From: Neckera pumila
Taxonomy: Eukaryota; Streptophyta; Bryopsida; Hypnales; Neckeraceae
Direction: 5' to 3'
DNA: 64,000 nucleotides
NCBI GenBank assembly: GCA_963969595.1
Contig: OZ018411.1
Coordinates: forward strand, 9,240,501 to 9,304,500
Shown piece after piece: positions 1-11,459 of the stretch (positions within the stretch are counted from its first letter, which is position 1; each line of letters begins with the position of its first letter). The notes under the pieces were generated by a model that made no database searches, had not been told where the DNA came from, and saw only the letters and a program-made list of their open reading frames with translations. Made by a program: the position numbers and the translations under genes.

Positions 1-68
1 GGCAATACTATCTCTGATAAATATGAATCTTCCTTCAGTCTCCACAACTGAGGTGCGTTTGGTGCCAA

Positions 69-674
69 TCAAGTTGTGTACTCTGTGGTGTAGTGCATTG
101 CCTCCGACAAAATGTAACGTTCTGCCATAGAACCCTCTGGATGAGTCTTTTGTCTAATCCAACTTTTAAGGTCCTTTATGTAACGTTCCAAAAAATACAT
201 CCAATATACTGATACGGGGCCACACAATTCTACTTCTTCTACCAAGTGCCAGATCAAGTGTACTTGAATGTCAAAGAAATTAGGAGGAAGATTTTGTTCC
301 ATATCGCACATCAACTCCGCTGCCATTGTCTTCATGCCATTAATCTCAAAAGTTTTAATCTCCTTGCCATATATCCAACAAAATACTTCGCCCAAACGAT
401 AAACAATGTTTCGTAGTTTTTCATTTAAAGCATTTCAAATAGCAATAGGAAGCATATCATGCAATAGGTTGTGATAGTCATGGGTTTTTATGCCAGTGAT
501 TTTGTTGTCTGCAAACTTGTATTCAAATGAAGACCTATAATTCTTTGGGGTTCTTGTAGTTTGTAAGATTTGGATGACTTGGGCAAATTCAATCTTTGTA
601 AAAATCCAAGGTGCTACCGGTGGTGAATTACTAGTCTGAATCCACATATCCTTCATAATTCCCATGTTCTTCAT
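69..674 (-). pseudogene. CACTA transposase DUF4218-region fragment
   Basis: Two minus-strand open stretches (674-435 and 395-69) together give the junction and body of DUF4218, the domain that follows the Transposase_21 core in plant TNP2 proteins. The first ends with GIKTHDYHNLLHDMLPIAI, matching the family's G-K-S/T-HD-H...LLP signature. The second holds PPNFFDIQVHLIWHLVEEV, then the GPV..YWMY..ERY...LK motif and a PEGS motif, all family hallmarks. A stop and frame break separate the two pieces, so no intact product is expected. DUF4218 has no established catalytic activity; it is found in CACTA transposases. The assignment is firm, based on recalled family motifs. Confidence 0.82.
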
Positions 675-1058
675 TTCAAATCTCTATGCTTCAGAATTAG
701 CCTTGGTACCTTTTGTATTTGTCAAGGTTTTGAAAAGAGATGAACATACACTCTTCTCTATATGCATTGAATTGAGAAGATGTCGTATTTTATGCTCTTG
801 CACATAAAAATACAATTGCAATCTCAATCAACATGATACACAATAATGGAGGTCTATAGAATGGTTTTGCAATGTAATTATCATTTTTTAGACAATACAA
901 CACTAATTACTATGATATTGTTGTACAATGGTATAAATTGTCATTTCTTTTAGTGCCCAAGCATTAATTACCGCCCAATATTCAAGGTTGTATAACTTCA
1001 ACAATCATGTCATGCCACTTTTTTGAAGTTGCAGATTTCCAAGTTCTATTTTCTCCCA

Positions 1059-1998
1059 CTATACCAACCAATCCCAACCATCCATCCTCAAAGGTGGCTT
1101 CAAGGTGGTCTCTTCTTCTCCATTGAATTCATGAGCTATTTCATTTAACCTCCAAGGATGTCCCTTAGGTAAATACCTCCAATTTTCATGATAGATGATT
1201 TTATCTAATTCTTTGGCCAAGTAGGAATTCATGTGGTTAGGTCCACAAACTAGACATCCAAAAAAATCCTGTATTTGCAATGACAATGCAATACCTTTAA
1301 CTTGGGTAATTGTGCATAGTCCATTAGTCCACATGAGAATGGTCTTCATGAGAAATACTTATTTAGTATTTGCATCAAAAGATTCAGCTCCAACTCTCCA
1401 TAATTCATTTAATTCATCAAGAATGGGTGCTAGATATACATTCATATCTTTCACCTTTTTCTTCCATGCATAGGCACAAATGATGTTATTGACAATATTC
1501 ACATAAACTATTAAGTAAATCATCACAATACTATAAAGTTTCATTTGGGATTCACCTAAATTTCCAAATATTATAAAGTGTAATAGAATTGAATGCCTTC
1601 AATGGTCTATGTAGTGAAAAATGAACACTATGAAAACCAAACTTCAATAATGACTTGGTGATAATAGGCAAATGTTCATTTTATGAACTAGAAGAAGAAC
1701 AATTATAAATCTAATATCTTACCAAGAATAATTGCAGCAAGAATAAAAAAGGAAGGTTTGATGGCTAGCCACGGTGGTAGGTTGTAGCATGTCAGAACAA
1801 TGGGCCATATGGAATATGCTGTGGAATTGTTACCGAATGGATTCACTCCATCTATGGCCATTCCTAAAAATATGTTACGTAGATGTTGAAGGAATTTCCA
1901 TCGTTGAAGAGCAAATTTCTATGCATGTGAGTCCGCTGGACCTCTCATGGTATCATCCTCGCTTTTGTGGTCGTGGTGCCATGTCAATTGAGCTTTGA
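1059..1998 (-). pseudogene. CACTA transposase core (Transposase_21) with nonsense mutation
   Basis: On the minus strand, 1998-1720 reads as a TNP2 core: an RGPADSHA segment, then QRWKFLQHLRNIFLGMAIDG, NPFGNNSTAYSIWPIVL and YNLPPWLAIKPSFFIL, very close to the family pattern (DGFNPFG..STSYS.WPV...YNLPPW). A TAG at 1919-1921 sits where the family has Trp, a simple TGG-to-TAG change. Further on, 1544-1359 carries DMNVYLAPILDELNELW, and 1349-1059 carries ILMWTNGLC followed by a C..C motif and LPKGHPWR, also standard TNP2 order. Frame changes separate the parts. This is a dead transposase core. Confidence 0.82.
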
Positions 1999-2203
1999 AA
2001 TACTTGGGCAACAAAATATAGCTTACAGTCAAGGAATAATAGGGAAGTAATGCATCTTTTGTTCTTGTCCAAACACATGAAATTATAAATCAAAATTCAT
2101 TGAACTTCAAAAAAATAGAATAAAAATTATATTACATGCAACCAAATGTAATATGATGATGATTAATTACCTTTCGTGGTACACTCTTGCTGATTGTGTC
2201 CTG

Positions 2204-2593
2204 TCAATTCCGTGAGAGGTTACACTTTGGACACATTTGAAGGTCTTTATTTTCTTTATAGTATAGAATGCCATCACACGGATATGAATGTATTGTCTTG
2301 TAGTCTAGTCCTAGTTCTGTTATGACTTTCCTTACTTCCGCTCTTGTTTTGGGCATTTTTGATTCCAAATTAGAATCAATTACGTAGTCTGCAATAATCT
2401 CAAAATTTTTGTCCATGCATACATTGCTCACAGTGTGACAAGCTTGTACTTTTAGGAATTGAAGAAATATAGACAAACAGTTAGACCAACAACCAATATA
2501 AAGTGGTGTGGATGCTTCCTTTGCCAAGTGGTCCATCCCATCGTTTGGTATGTCAAGTACTTCTTTATGCAGTGGTTGAACTTCCATGCCCAA
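2204..2593 (-). pseudogene. CACTA transposase N-terminal TNP2 fragment
   Basis: A 129-residue minus-strand stretch contains MPKTRAEVRKVITELGLDYK followed by TIHSYPCDGILYYKENKDLQ and a CPKC motif. This is the TNP2 N-terminal pattern, in which a LP.S..EA...L..LGL.Y..I..C.N.C.L(Y) block is followed by a zinc-knuckle-like CP.C. The upstream half (MGMEVQPLHKEVLDIPNDG...) corresponds to the less conserved linker. It lies between the associated domain at 3130-3415 and the core at 1720-1998, as expected. The fragment is open, but the protein as a whole is broken. Confidence 0.72.
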
Positions 2594-3129
2594 TCTGTCT
2601 AGTAAAAAATCAGCAACAACAACATCTGGATGTTCTTGAATGTCTTCATAATGCAGTGGATCTTCTACAGGAACGTTTTCTTGGGCAGCATGTGCAATTC
2701 TCTAGAGATTTGGAGATGATACTTATTGTGAAGGTTGAGCAAGTCCGGCACGATATTGAGCCTATGCTTTACACATTAAACTTTAACCAATGATATGATA
2801 TGCTACATTTGTTTTGAAAAAAGTAATGGAAGTGAGCCTTACAATCAAACGTGCATTCTAGAAAATAAAAATAAAACAAAGAAGGACACAAGCAGAATAG
2901 AAATGAAGTCCACATTACGATACATTACAATAAAAATGAAGGATGAAATATTACATACTGAACTTCAAATTGTTAAGTCCTAAATTATAAATGTCTACAA
3001 AATGATCCGTTTAAAAATATATAGGATTTAAAATATGTAATGTACCAATGTTAAAAATCATGATATAATAATGATTAAATACAAAAAAATAAATTCATCA
3101 TCGAATATTATGAGTAAATTCACCTCGTA

Positions 3130-3415
3130 CTAATCGCAAAGTTGATATTTCTCAATATGATGTGCGTTGACTGCTGAGGATCGCACTGTAGGTTTGTATT
3201 TCTTTTCGCATCTTGTGCATGGACATATATTATATGATTGTCCATCCTTTTCCGTTGATGAGGAATATTCTCCTCCAGAATTCCTCTTCAGTCTTTTTTT
3301 TGTGGTCATGGTCTGAAACCTCTTCATTGCTCACTTCTTCTACAACATTAGAAGTCTGGAATGCAAAGTAGTCCGGAGGTTTTTGCGGCATTCTATAGAT
3401 AAAACAATGTCGCAT
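3130..3415 (-). pseudogene. CACTA transposase-associated domain remnant
   Basis: Two overlapping minus-strand frames cover this stretch. One contains YNICPCTRCEKKY and, further on, AVNAHHIEKYQLCD, resembling the small CPC..C...H...G module at the N-terminus of plant TNP2 proteins (Transpos_assoc type). The other frame gives an acidic, charged linker. It lies at the 5' end of the CACTA relic, as expected. The match is short and partly degraded, so confidence is moderate. Confidence 0.5.
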
Positions 3416-3725
3416 TACATTACGCTAATGTAAGTCTGGACTTCCTATACCTTAAATATATTTCATGTCACTTAAGTTTTTAGAGATGAAAATTTAGATA
3501 ATTTTGCCTCCATTCTCTAAACCAAGAAGTTTTGTCCACTCTCCATAAATTATTAATTGCGTAATTAATAATAAAAGATAGGACAATGTTGCTATAATCA
3601 TTTTTCAAATATGTACGTTTAAATGGAATGTATTCATTTTGAAGTCCATCATGGCCACAATTAATATGAACCTTATTGTATGATTCTAAGGTATACAAAA
3701 TAAGCCCAAATCTAATAATTGCCAT

Positions 3726-3999
3726 CATTAGAAGAGATTTGGGGCCAGTAGAAGATTGTGAGTTATTCTGCGTTCTCAAACTGCGGGAACGTAGAATAAC
3801 TACTAGCTGATGTGGTCGAGACAGTGCCACGTCATTTTTCAAAAAAAAAAAAAAAAAAATTGCTTAGAATGATATTTTGGCAATTTTTTTTTTTTTTTTT
3901 TTTTAAAATCTGACAGCATGTACCGCTGTTCATAGGGTCTGTCCAAATTGGGGAACGAGCTTGAAATGGCCCTCTAGAGGCCCCAAATCTCCCCTAATG
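3726..3999. mobile_element. MITE, 29-bp-TIR family copy 1
   Basis: The ends are inverted: it begins CATTAGAAGAGATTTGGGGC and ends with the complement of that pattern (CCTCTAGAGGCCCCAAATCT then CCCCTAATG). Inside are a short stem around TTCTGCG/CGTAGAA, the phrase CTGATGTGG...GCCACGTCATTTTT and A- and T-tracts. The same layout recurs at 27521-27778 and 55278-55534. It is about 274 bp with no coding capacity. A target-site duplication is not clear, so the superfamily is open. Confidence 0.75.
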
Positions 4000-4242
4000 G
4001 TACAAAAAATTGTGAGTAAATCAATTGATGTTCTTGAAAAAATACTTCATGTACAAATATATGTATTGAAATATACCAATGAACTCCAAATACGTTTGTT
4101 ATGCAATATGTCATTTCATGTTGAAAGAGTGAAGAAATTTTTTGCTTGAAATCACTTCATGGTCTCCAAGATTGAAAATACTAGCACTGCATAATTTGAG
4201 AGAGAGTACCAAATATTATTATTTACTAAAAACCACATTTTT

Positions 4243-4795
4243 TGATATTCACATATTCAATTGAATATATAGATTTCTAGATATGGACATATTTAAGTTT
4301 ATTATAAAGATTTGTAGCTATGTGCATGTTTAATAACTATAAATATTTGTAGATATGTATATATTAAATTGAATTATACAAATTTCAAGATATGTACATG
4401 TTTAATCAAATTATATAAATTTCTTGATATGTACATGTTCAAATTAATTAGGAAGATTTTTAGATATGTACATGTTTCTTTGAATTACATAAATTTTTAG
4501 ACATATACGTGTGTAATTGGATTATATAAATTTTTAGACATACACATGTGTAACATAATTATGTAAATTATTTCATATGTACATGTTTCATTGAATAATA
4601 TAAATTTCTTAATATGTACGTTTTTGAGCGAATTATATAGATTTCTAGATATGTACATGTCTTCTTGAATTATATAGAGTTCTTAATATTTACACGTTTC
4701 AATTTAATGAAAAAGATTTCTAGAGACTTACATGTTGAAGTACATTACAGACACACTTACATGTTTAATTGAATTCTATAGATTTCTTGAAATCT
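4243..4795. repeat. 37-bp AT-rich tandem satellite, about 15 units
   Basis: A unit of the type GATATGTACATGTTTAAT followed by GAATTATATAAATTTCTA recurs with a strict period. The GATATG-type positions fall at 4280, 4317, 4352, 4389, 4426, 4463, 4500, 4537, 4574, 4611, 4648, 4685 and 4723, i.e. every 37 bp with rare 1-2-base slips. Units diverge by point changes but keep register. No gene overlaps it; the small ORF at 4732-4947 is partly made of it. Confidence 0.9.
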
Positions 4796-4799
4796 GTAT

Positions 4800-6880
4800 G
4801 AACAACTATTATGGACATCATGACCATCATGACCACCATAAATGTGTTTCCAATTGTACAATTTTGAAGCCCCTAAACCCGCTCACAAATTTAATGATTG
4901 CCACATACCTAAATTTGGAGCTACTCAAATACATATACTTGAATTGACATCTCATATAGTAATACATATATTTAAGTGAAAATGAAACCCTTAAAATACC
5001 CTAAATCCTCCATCATGATAATTGGTGCCTAATATCTGTGCTTCAGGATTTTTAGACCTATCCCAAATTACAAATTTCATTTATAATTTATGATAAATAG
5101 TTTTTTTAGTGAATTATGTAGATTTTTATGTCCATGATGGTGTGAGCTCTCAAATTGTCACTTGGGACTTTGGATTTCTTTTTTTTGAAATTTGTAATTT
5201 AGAATAGGTAAAAGTATACAAAAAGCCATAAAAAGAGTGTAGAACTAAAATAGGGTTGTGCCATACCCATTATAGTATTTGTTCTAGTTTTGATTTTATA
5301 CCTAAAACATCCCCAAACCTCGCCTAGAAATAAATTCTAGACCACAAGATAACGGATTTTAGAGGATTTTGGTCACATAGCCTCAGCAGGGCTAAATCCC
5401 ACTGGAAGGTGGCGATGCATGTCTAGATTGGTCCTAGGAATTCATAGTGAGTCATATGTCGGGTCCTAGGTTAAGTTTTGAATTCTCCATTAGATCGACG
5501 AATTCCCAAAAACCTCTAGTTGTTAGCATACAGAAGCCACTAAATTCTAAATAGGGCCGTGGAGGAATCTACAGCCCAAGGATGGTGTTCAAGGATAAAT
5601 CCCATGCCAGGAGTCCAACGGCAAAATCGATTCGCCAAGATTCCCTCATCTGCAAAAGATTCCCGTGCCATCGACAATTCGAGAAGACGGCCAATTTAGA
5701 TCTCCACTGACCAATTGTGCCAGGTACGAAAATGCACCTCCACATCTTTTGCGAGGCTCCCTGAGAGGTCCCATGAAAATTTCCGGCATCTTCCGACTTG
5801 CAGAAGAACCTTTTCCAGGCGGTCAACCATTTTAACCTCCAACAGAAATTTCTTGTAAATTACCTAGGTTGCGGTAGAATCTCACTAAAAATTAGGATAG
5901 CTTGTTTTATGTTAATAATGTGTTCCAATAAGTTTCGCGGCATTCCGATAGCATCCGATACTCGAACCGGCAAGATTCCTCGGGAATTAATCACGTCACG
6001 ACATCCCCGCAACGTTGACCGGCATTCAGAGGGCACACGACGACAAAACAGCGTCAACAAGGGGTCTTTTCCTACTCCCTTTCACCTTCCGGAGACCTTA
6101 GGCTAGTTACTTTTTTCAAATTAGGAAACCCCCTAGAATTGGAAATCCACCACAATTGGGATTTTAATCTAGACTAGCCTAGGATAGGTTTTTGATCCCG
6201 ATACGGGGGGAAGGGGTCTCTTGGATTAAAAATGGCGTTTTGGATTCAACGGCTCAATCCGTTTGACATTTGGAGTTGATCTCCAAATGTTAGGAGGTTG
6301 GTCTAGCATAGATGGTAGAAAGTGAAATTTTAGGATTAGGATGAAAATCTTTGAGGATGAAGATGAAAATCCAAGTTGATAAGGTTACTAGTAGGAATTT
6401 AGGGGGAGAAGTGAGCCCTTGGAAACCTATATAAGGGCTCCACTTCCCTCTCTAAAATCACCCCTATACTTGTTTTTAGATCTATGGATCCAAGTCATTT
6501 TGGATATTTTGGCGTTTAAAGCCAAAAACCTCTACGGTGTTTTTGGAGCACTTTTGGCTCCTTTTGTTGTTATTTTTCAAGCTTTGAAGGTCCTTGGGGG
6601 TCCTTTTTTCTTGTCTTGTATACGCTTGTGTATGTTGGTGTGTACTTTTGTTGTTATTTGGGGGTCTTCCTACCTTTGGTGGATCCTCATGAACTAACCG
6701 TGCATTTTTAAGAGTTTTGAGTCTTGTACTAACCTTTGAACAACCTCCTTTTGTACATTGGCGTATGCCGCTTTGGGGGGCCTCTAGCTCGTGAAGTTAT
6801 CAGTCTTTTCCATGTCCTAACATGTTGTCCCCTTACTTACGTATTCTCACGTTTGTCTAACACCCCTCTTGTTGTGTGGA
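4800..6880. other. Intergenic DNA, no recognisable gene
   Basis: This stretch is AT-rich to about 5.3 kb and then more balanced. Short ORFs at 5569-5826 (-), 5798-6106 (+), 6419-6697 (+) and 6736-6972 (+) match no family I know and overlap one another on both strands. The change in composition near 5.35 kb may mark the edge of an old inserted element, possibly LTR-type, but I could not find paired LTRs, a primer-binding site or a polypurine tract. Confidence 0.4.
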
Positions 6881-6881
6881 T

Positions 6882-6908
6882 CCCCCCCCCCCCCCCCCCC
6901 CCCCCCCC
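6882..6908 (+). repeat. Homopolymer of 27 C
   Basis: An uninterrupted run of 27 C follows GTGTGGAT and precedes GGTTGACGG. The complementary strand is a 27-G run. It gives false proline-rich ORFs in this area. Its exact length is prone to sequencing error. Confidence 0.95.
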
Positions 6909-7001
6909 GGTTGACGGTGAAGCTTTGGCTTTATCACGTGCATTCTCTACGTGTGTCTTTACCTTTGTCTAACCCTCGCTTGGCCACATGTGCCCCCCCT
7001 G

Positions 7002-7111
7002 GGGACGGCAAAGCTTTGACTGTAGAGTCTAGAAGAGTTTGGCATTTTTTTGATTACACTCGGGACGGCAAAGCTTTTATTAGAGGGTTTAGAAAAGTTT
7101 GGCATTTTTTA
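7002..7111 (+). repeat. 60-bp tandem duplication
   Basis: The motif GGGACGGCAAAGCTTT followed by AGAGTTTAGAAAAGTTTGGC and an ATTTTT run occurs at 7002 and again at 7062, a 60-bp period. A weaker third copy of the first part (GACGGTGAAGCTTTGG) lies near 6912. No coding function is apparent. Confidence 0.75.
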
Positions 7112-7371
7112 CAAAATCCCAAACACCTCTCTACCTTAGTGTCCAAATATCCACATGGAGATATTATCGTTAGTTTCCAAATATCTAAGAGTTTCAAAAA
7201 TCATTGAATTAGAATAACCGTCCAGTGTGGGGATACTAGAACCCAGTATACCTCCTAAGCTAGTCACAAAAGTTTGGATGTTTTTTGTTTTTTGTAATAG
7301 TCCAAAGATATTTGGTTGTCCTATCCAGTTCAAGTTCTTTTTAGTTCCAAACCAAAAATCCAGATTGAAAT

Positions 7372-7618
7372 AGCAAGACGATCAGCCCATTGAGGGTCCA
7401 GATTGGAGAACAAGACAACCAGCCCATCAGGATCCAAATCAAGAACAAGACAACTAGTCCATTGGGGTCCAGATCAAGAACAAGACAACCGGCCCAGGCG
7501 GGGTCTAAACCAAAGAACAAGACGAGCAGCCCACCGGGGTCTAAGTCGGAGAGCAAGACGACTGGCCAATCGGGGTCCAGGTCAAGAACAAGACGACTAG
7601 CCCATTCGAGAAGTCCAG
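7372..7618 (+). repeat. 35-37-bp minisatellite, seven units
   Basis: Units starting with A(A/G)CAAGAC occur at 7372, 7409, 7444, 7479, 7516, 7552 and 7586, then a CCAGCCCATTGGGGTCCA-type core. The spacing alternates between 34 and 37 bp, so frame is not kept from unit to unit. The repeat creates two overlapping plus-strand ORFs (7390-7683 and 7403-7600) with a recurring N/R-K-T-(S) plus GS/RSR pattern, which are probably by-products. Confidence 0.88.
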
Positions 7619-7699
7619 GTGATCCAGGGCTTAGGGGTTGGGTTTACAACTTTCAAATTCTAAAAAAACCACAATCTACTTAGAAGTCCAGAGTCTGGG

Positions 7700-9100
7700 T
7701 GGGGAATTGGATTCATTTTAAAACCAAAAATTTGACAAGAGAACTATCGGGGGAAGGAAGGAGAAAAGAAACTTGTGAGAGAAGAAAAGAAAAGAAAAAT
7801 GAAGAGAAAAGATGGGGTCCGGTCCTAGCTAAGCTCCATGTAGGATAATAGTCCGTCCAACACTTGCAAAACCATTCAAAGATGGAAGGAGAAGGAAAGG
7901 GAGAGGATGGCTATATACCGGGTGACGTAGGAGAGAGACGATAAATAGTGTCTTAGGTTAGGTAGGCTAGGTAGACTAGGAGAAATTGCAAAGGAGCCTT
8001 GGTAGCTGTTGGAGGAAGATTGAAATATGAGCTTTGTAAGAGAATAGTGAACACATTTATATTGCATAGTTGTCAAGGTTGGTAGTGCGAGGTTGCCATC
8101 AAAACATTTGGTGGAAATGTGGAATAGTTCCGAAGTAGAAGAAGGGAAGAAAAAGAAAAGGAGGCCAAAGGAAGAAAGAAGAAAATTAGATTAAAATCAA
8201 TTGTAAATCTCTAACCTTTAAGCCATGCGTATTATTGAAAATAAAATAAAGAATTACAATGGAAAGTGAGGATGCGTACGTGAACGTGAACGAGGTCATC
8301 TCTAACACCGGCAGTGATGAGGTAAGCCATTAAACTAATCCGTGTTATCCTCTCCTAATTCCTTCTTGATTTTTCTTGATTAGTTGTTAAAACCAAGTTA
8401 ACAAGTAGTGGTTAGTGACAATTAGCAGTTTAGATTTAAAAGAAGGGATTAGGAGAGAAGCGAGAGGCAAAAAATCCGATTAGGATTAATTCCAAGAAAT
8501 TAGTTTAAGAATTAAAATTTAGGATTAGAATTAGAGGGTTAATTCAAAAGTTTAATTTTGAGGTGGAAACTAAACATGAATTAGGGCATAGGCGTTTAGT
8601 TTAGAGGTTAAAATCTAGAATTAGATTTAGGAAGCACAAAAAGGTTAAGAAAGATTAGAGTAAAATTTAGAAGATAAAAGTTAGGAGTCAAAACTTAGAG
8701 TAACATTTAGAAGTTAAAAGATTAGAGTAATATTTAGAAGATAAAATTAGGGGTTTAAAAAATTAGAAGTAATTTTAGAAGTTAAAACATAGAGGTAAGT
8801 TAGAAGTCAAAAATCTAGAGTAATACCTAGGGGTTAAAAATTAGAAGGTAGAAAATTAGAGTAATATTTAGAAGGTAGAAAATTAGAATAATATTTTGAA
8901 GGGTAGAAAGTAAAGTAAAAATTTAGAAGTAAATTTTTGAAGTTAAAAGTCAAAACCTAGAAGTAAAATTAAAGTAGAAGTAAAAAACCTAACATCAAGG
9001 TAGAATATTAGAACAAATCCAAGGTTCAAACAAAGAAGTTCATGTAGAAGGTTAAAATCACCAACCAATTGGGACAGTCAACAAGTGGGAAATCACAAGG
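7700..9100. repeat. Purine-rich strand with degenerate TTAGAGTAAAATTTAGAAG repeats
   Basis: From about 7740 the plus strand is strongly A+G biased. Between about 8640 and 8960, phrases such as TTAGAGTAATATTTAGAAG and GATAAAA/GTTAAAA recur every 25-40 bp in degenerate form. No open frame of note is present. It may be a decayed satellite or an untranslated part of an old retroelement. Confidence 0.5.
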
Positions 9101-11160
9101 GAAAGCACCATGAAAGGGACATAGGATAGAAGAAGCGTCCAAATAGGCTGTTTTTGCCCTTTATTTAGCCTGCCTGTCATCTTGGGTTAGCAACTAGTTA
9201 GTAGACACTTACACACTGATCATAGCTACAACTACTGCCATCCACAAAACTAGGCAACTTAGCAAAGCTCCATAGCTTGGAAGGCACAGTGGACTGCGCT
9301 TGCAAAAACATCCGTACATCTGAACATAGTGGATAAAAGACTAGAACCGGGACAGTGTTTGCATTATTACCAAGGATGGGTACTAAAGAGCCCACAGATG
9401 GCTAAATTAGTGTCATTTTTTTTGTACAATTGGGAAGATTGGGTAATTAATAAAATATCCAATCATTTTGATGTACCATTTTGGCTTATTAATTGCAACT
9501 CATGTATTGAGATGTATATCTTAGGTATAAGTATGTTTATTTATTTGTATACATCAAAAGCAAATATGTATGTCTTCTAACTTCTGAATATGTGAAAAAT
9601 TAAAAACGGTGGTATTGCTATGTAAAAAAGAGGCGAGTTAGACTGCAATTGCAACCAAAATTCCATTTAGAAATTGTGTTGAAGCTCAATACCTGCTTTA
9701 TCTTCAAAATATCTAAACTGCCTTGTGCTGTAGCTGAAAAGAATAGAAAGGATGATATTTGTCGCCTACAATTTGGTATTCATCCGAACTGCCAAAAATT
9801 TCATCCAAGAATACCCGGAAACGAACCCCGGATGCGCCAAATTTTGTAGTAGTCATTCTAAAGACTTGGCGCCAAATTCAAACTCCTTTGTTTGGAGGAG
9901 CGTTTGCACTAGCGGAAAGTGGCCCCCAAAAGCAAATGGAGTCAATTTCTTCACTTGAAAAGTTGAAATGTCGTTGCTCAGATTTAGCACTTGAAGGGCG
10001 ATCCATTCCACCGATTGCGCTGTTGAAGATTGGATTTGCAAGAAGTGATAGGTTACGTCTCCTAGGGTTTTATGTAGCAATTTAAGCTTTGTGTCTCACT
10101 ATTTAAGAGCTCTTGCAGGAATTCGTCACTTTGTTCTTTGCATCCACCTCCATTTGTCGCCTCTCTCCCCATTTCTAGTCTCTCGCGCCTCAGTCTTGCA
10201 TAGGTCTTGGCGTTTGTTAGGTTGTATTGAAGAAGGTGGAAGATGGCAACTTTGGCAATGCGTACTTGAAGTTGTTGGAGTGGAGGTCTATCGTGAAGCA
10301 GGGACCTTTACATCTGTAAAAGCAAAGTTTGAGGGTTTGAGAAGCGGATTGAGGTATGTGGTGGAACCATTTTTTAAATGCAAGTTTTGGTACAAAATAG
10401 GAATGAGAAGACGCTGGAACACCTTAATCCTAAGTGAACAGAGTAGAAGGAGTGAATAGAAGAAATAAAAGAATGAATTTTTACTTGTGTTGAAGTGAGT
10501 GTCGTATTGCTTGGTTTTTATGGTCTATTAAGAAATGGGCTTCTTCCTTGTATGAATTTCGGGAATTGTTGTTTTGTTTTCTTGTAGTAGTAGTGTGGTT
10601 GGGGTCCGCCTTAGCTTGCTAGACAAGACAGATGATAGATTAAGGAGTTTGCAATTTATGTAACAGACAGAAAAATTGAAAGTGAAGGTCAGTGAGAGGT
10701 ATGAAGAATATCCTTTGTCTTGCCTTTGAGAAGGCAGCATTGCCTGCACAGATAGAAAACAAACATATACTGGATTTCTTAGCCAAACCTATTTGATGAG
10801 TATGTGCTTATTTTTTTGTGTCTTGCTTTGTTGACTTCTCTTTCATGAATAGCGTCCACAGATGCCTTCTTTTTTCTGGAGTGCCACAAAATCGTTAGAA
10901 CTAATTACATTTTTTTGGTTAAAGGCAACATTTCAATTATCTAGCAATTTCAACAAGGTTGTGTCATGTTCAATTCTCTCTTAAACCGTAGACTTGCACC
11001 TAAAACGTGGGACATAAATAATAGTCACAATGCCTAAACATAAAGAAAGTTAGTACTTAGCAAGCTTGTTCAGTACTTTAGAAGTAGAGTTAGAAATGTT
11101 CTTGTGTTTAAATTAAGCATCCTTCTATTTGTTTTTCAGAATGTCAAGTTGTGGATCAAC
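9100..11160. other. No recognisable gene; several short unassigned ORFs
   Basis: The plus-strand ORFs at 9649-9849, 9752-9958 and 9759-10085 overlap in different frames. One at 10091-10459 gives 122 residues without a recognisable domain. A CT-rich stretch near 10140-10190 followed by ATG-poor sequence resembles a leader, but no downstream coding exon can be tied to it. I see no repeats or RNA genes here. Confidence 0.35.
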
Positions 11161-11459
11161 TTAACTAATTGGAATAGCTGGCCTTGCTTTGGGGATTGTT
11201 GTGGCAGGTATCAAGACATAGCTTAGAAGAAGATAAGCAAGCACCCAAAGGTTGGAGGTGGAGAAATGCCGCCTCATCAGCAAGTTCAAGGCATGAATAG
11301 AAAGAGGGTGTCTGCAAATAGATCACAAAGATGGCACCCTTGTCCTGACGAGAGCCCAAGCCAAAAGAAAAATCACTGTCCCAGGTCGCTTCTCCCTCTC
11401 CAAACTCAAAGAAATGAATGTAGGCAGCCATCGTAGGAGCACGGCAGAAAGGAAGGGCA

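Larger units (their letters stand above)
69..3415 (-). mobile_element. Decayed CACTA (En/Spm) transposon, TNP2-type transposase region, 3' part beyond window start
   Basis: Reading the minus strand from 3415 down to 69, fragments appear in the order expected for a plant CACTA TNP2 transposase: a small Cys-rich transposase-associated domain, the N-terminal TNP2 part, the Transposase_21 core and the DUF4218 domain. The fragments lie in different frames, with stops and AT-rich spacers that could be old introns or decay. No CACTA-type terminal repeat was found on the 5' side (above 3415), and the 3' side runs off the window. The element is a relic, not a host gene. Its order and family are well supported; its exact borders are not. 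Confidence 0.8.

Noticed and set aside
1774..1998. 74-codon plus-strand ORF
   Set aside because: It is the shadow of the Transposase_21 core on the minus strand.
3480..3842. ORF sharing a peptide with one at 55206-55484 (KNDVA-SRPHQ...)
   Set aside because: The shared peptide is an accidental translation of the MITE interior on the minus strand; the repeat explains it.
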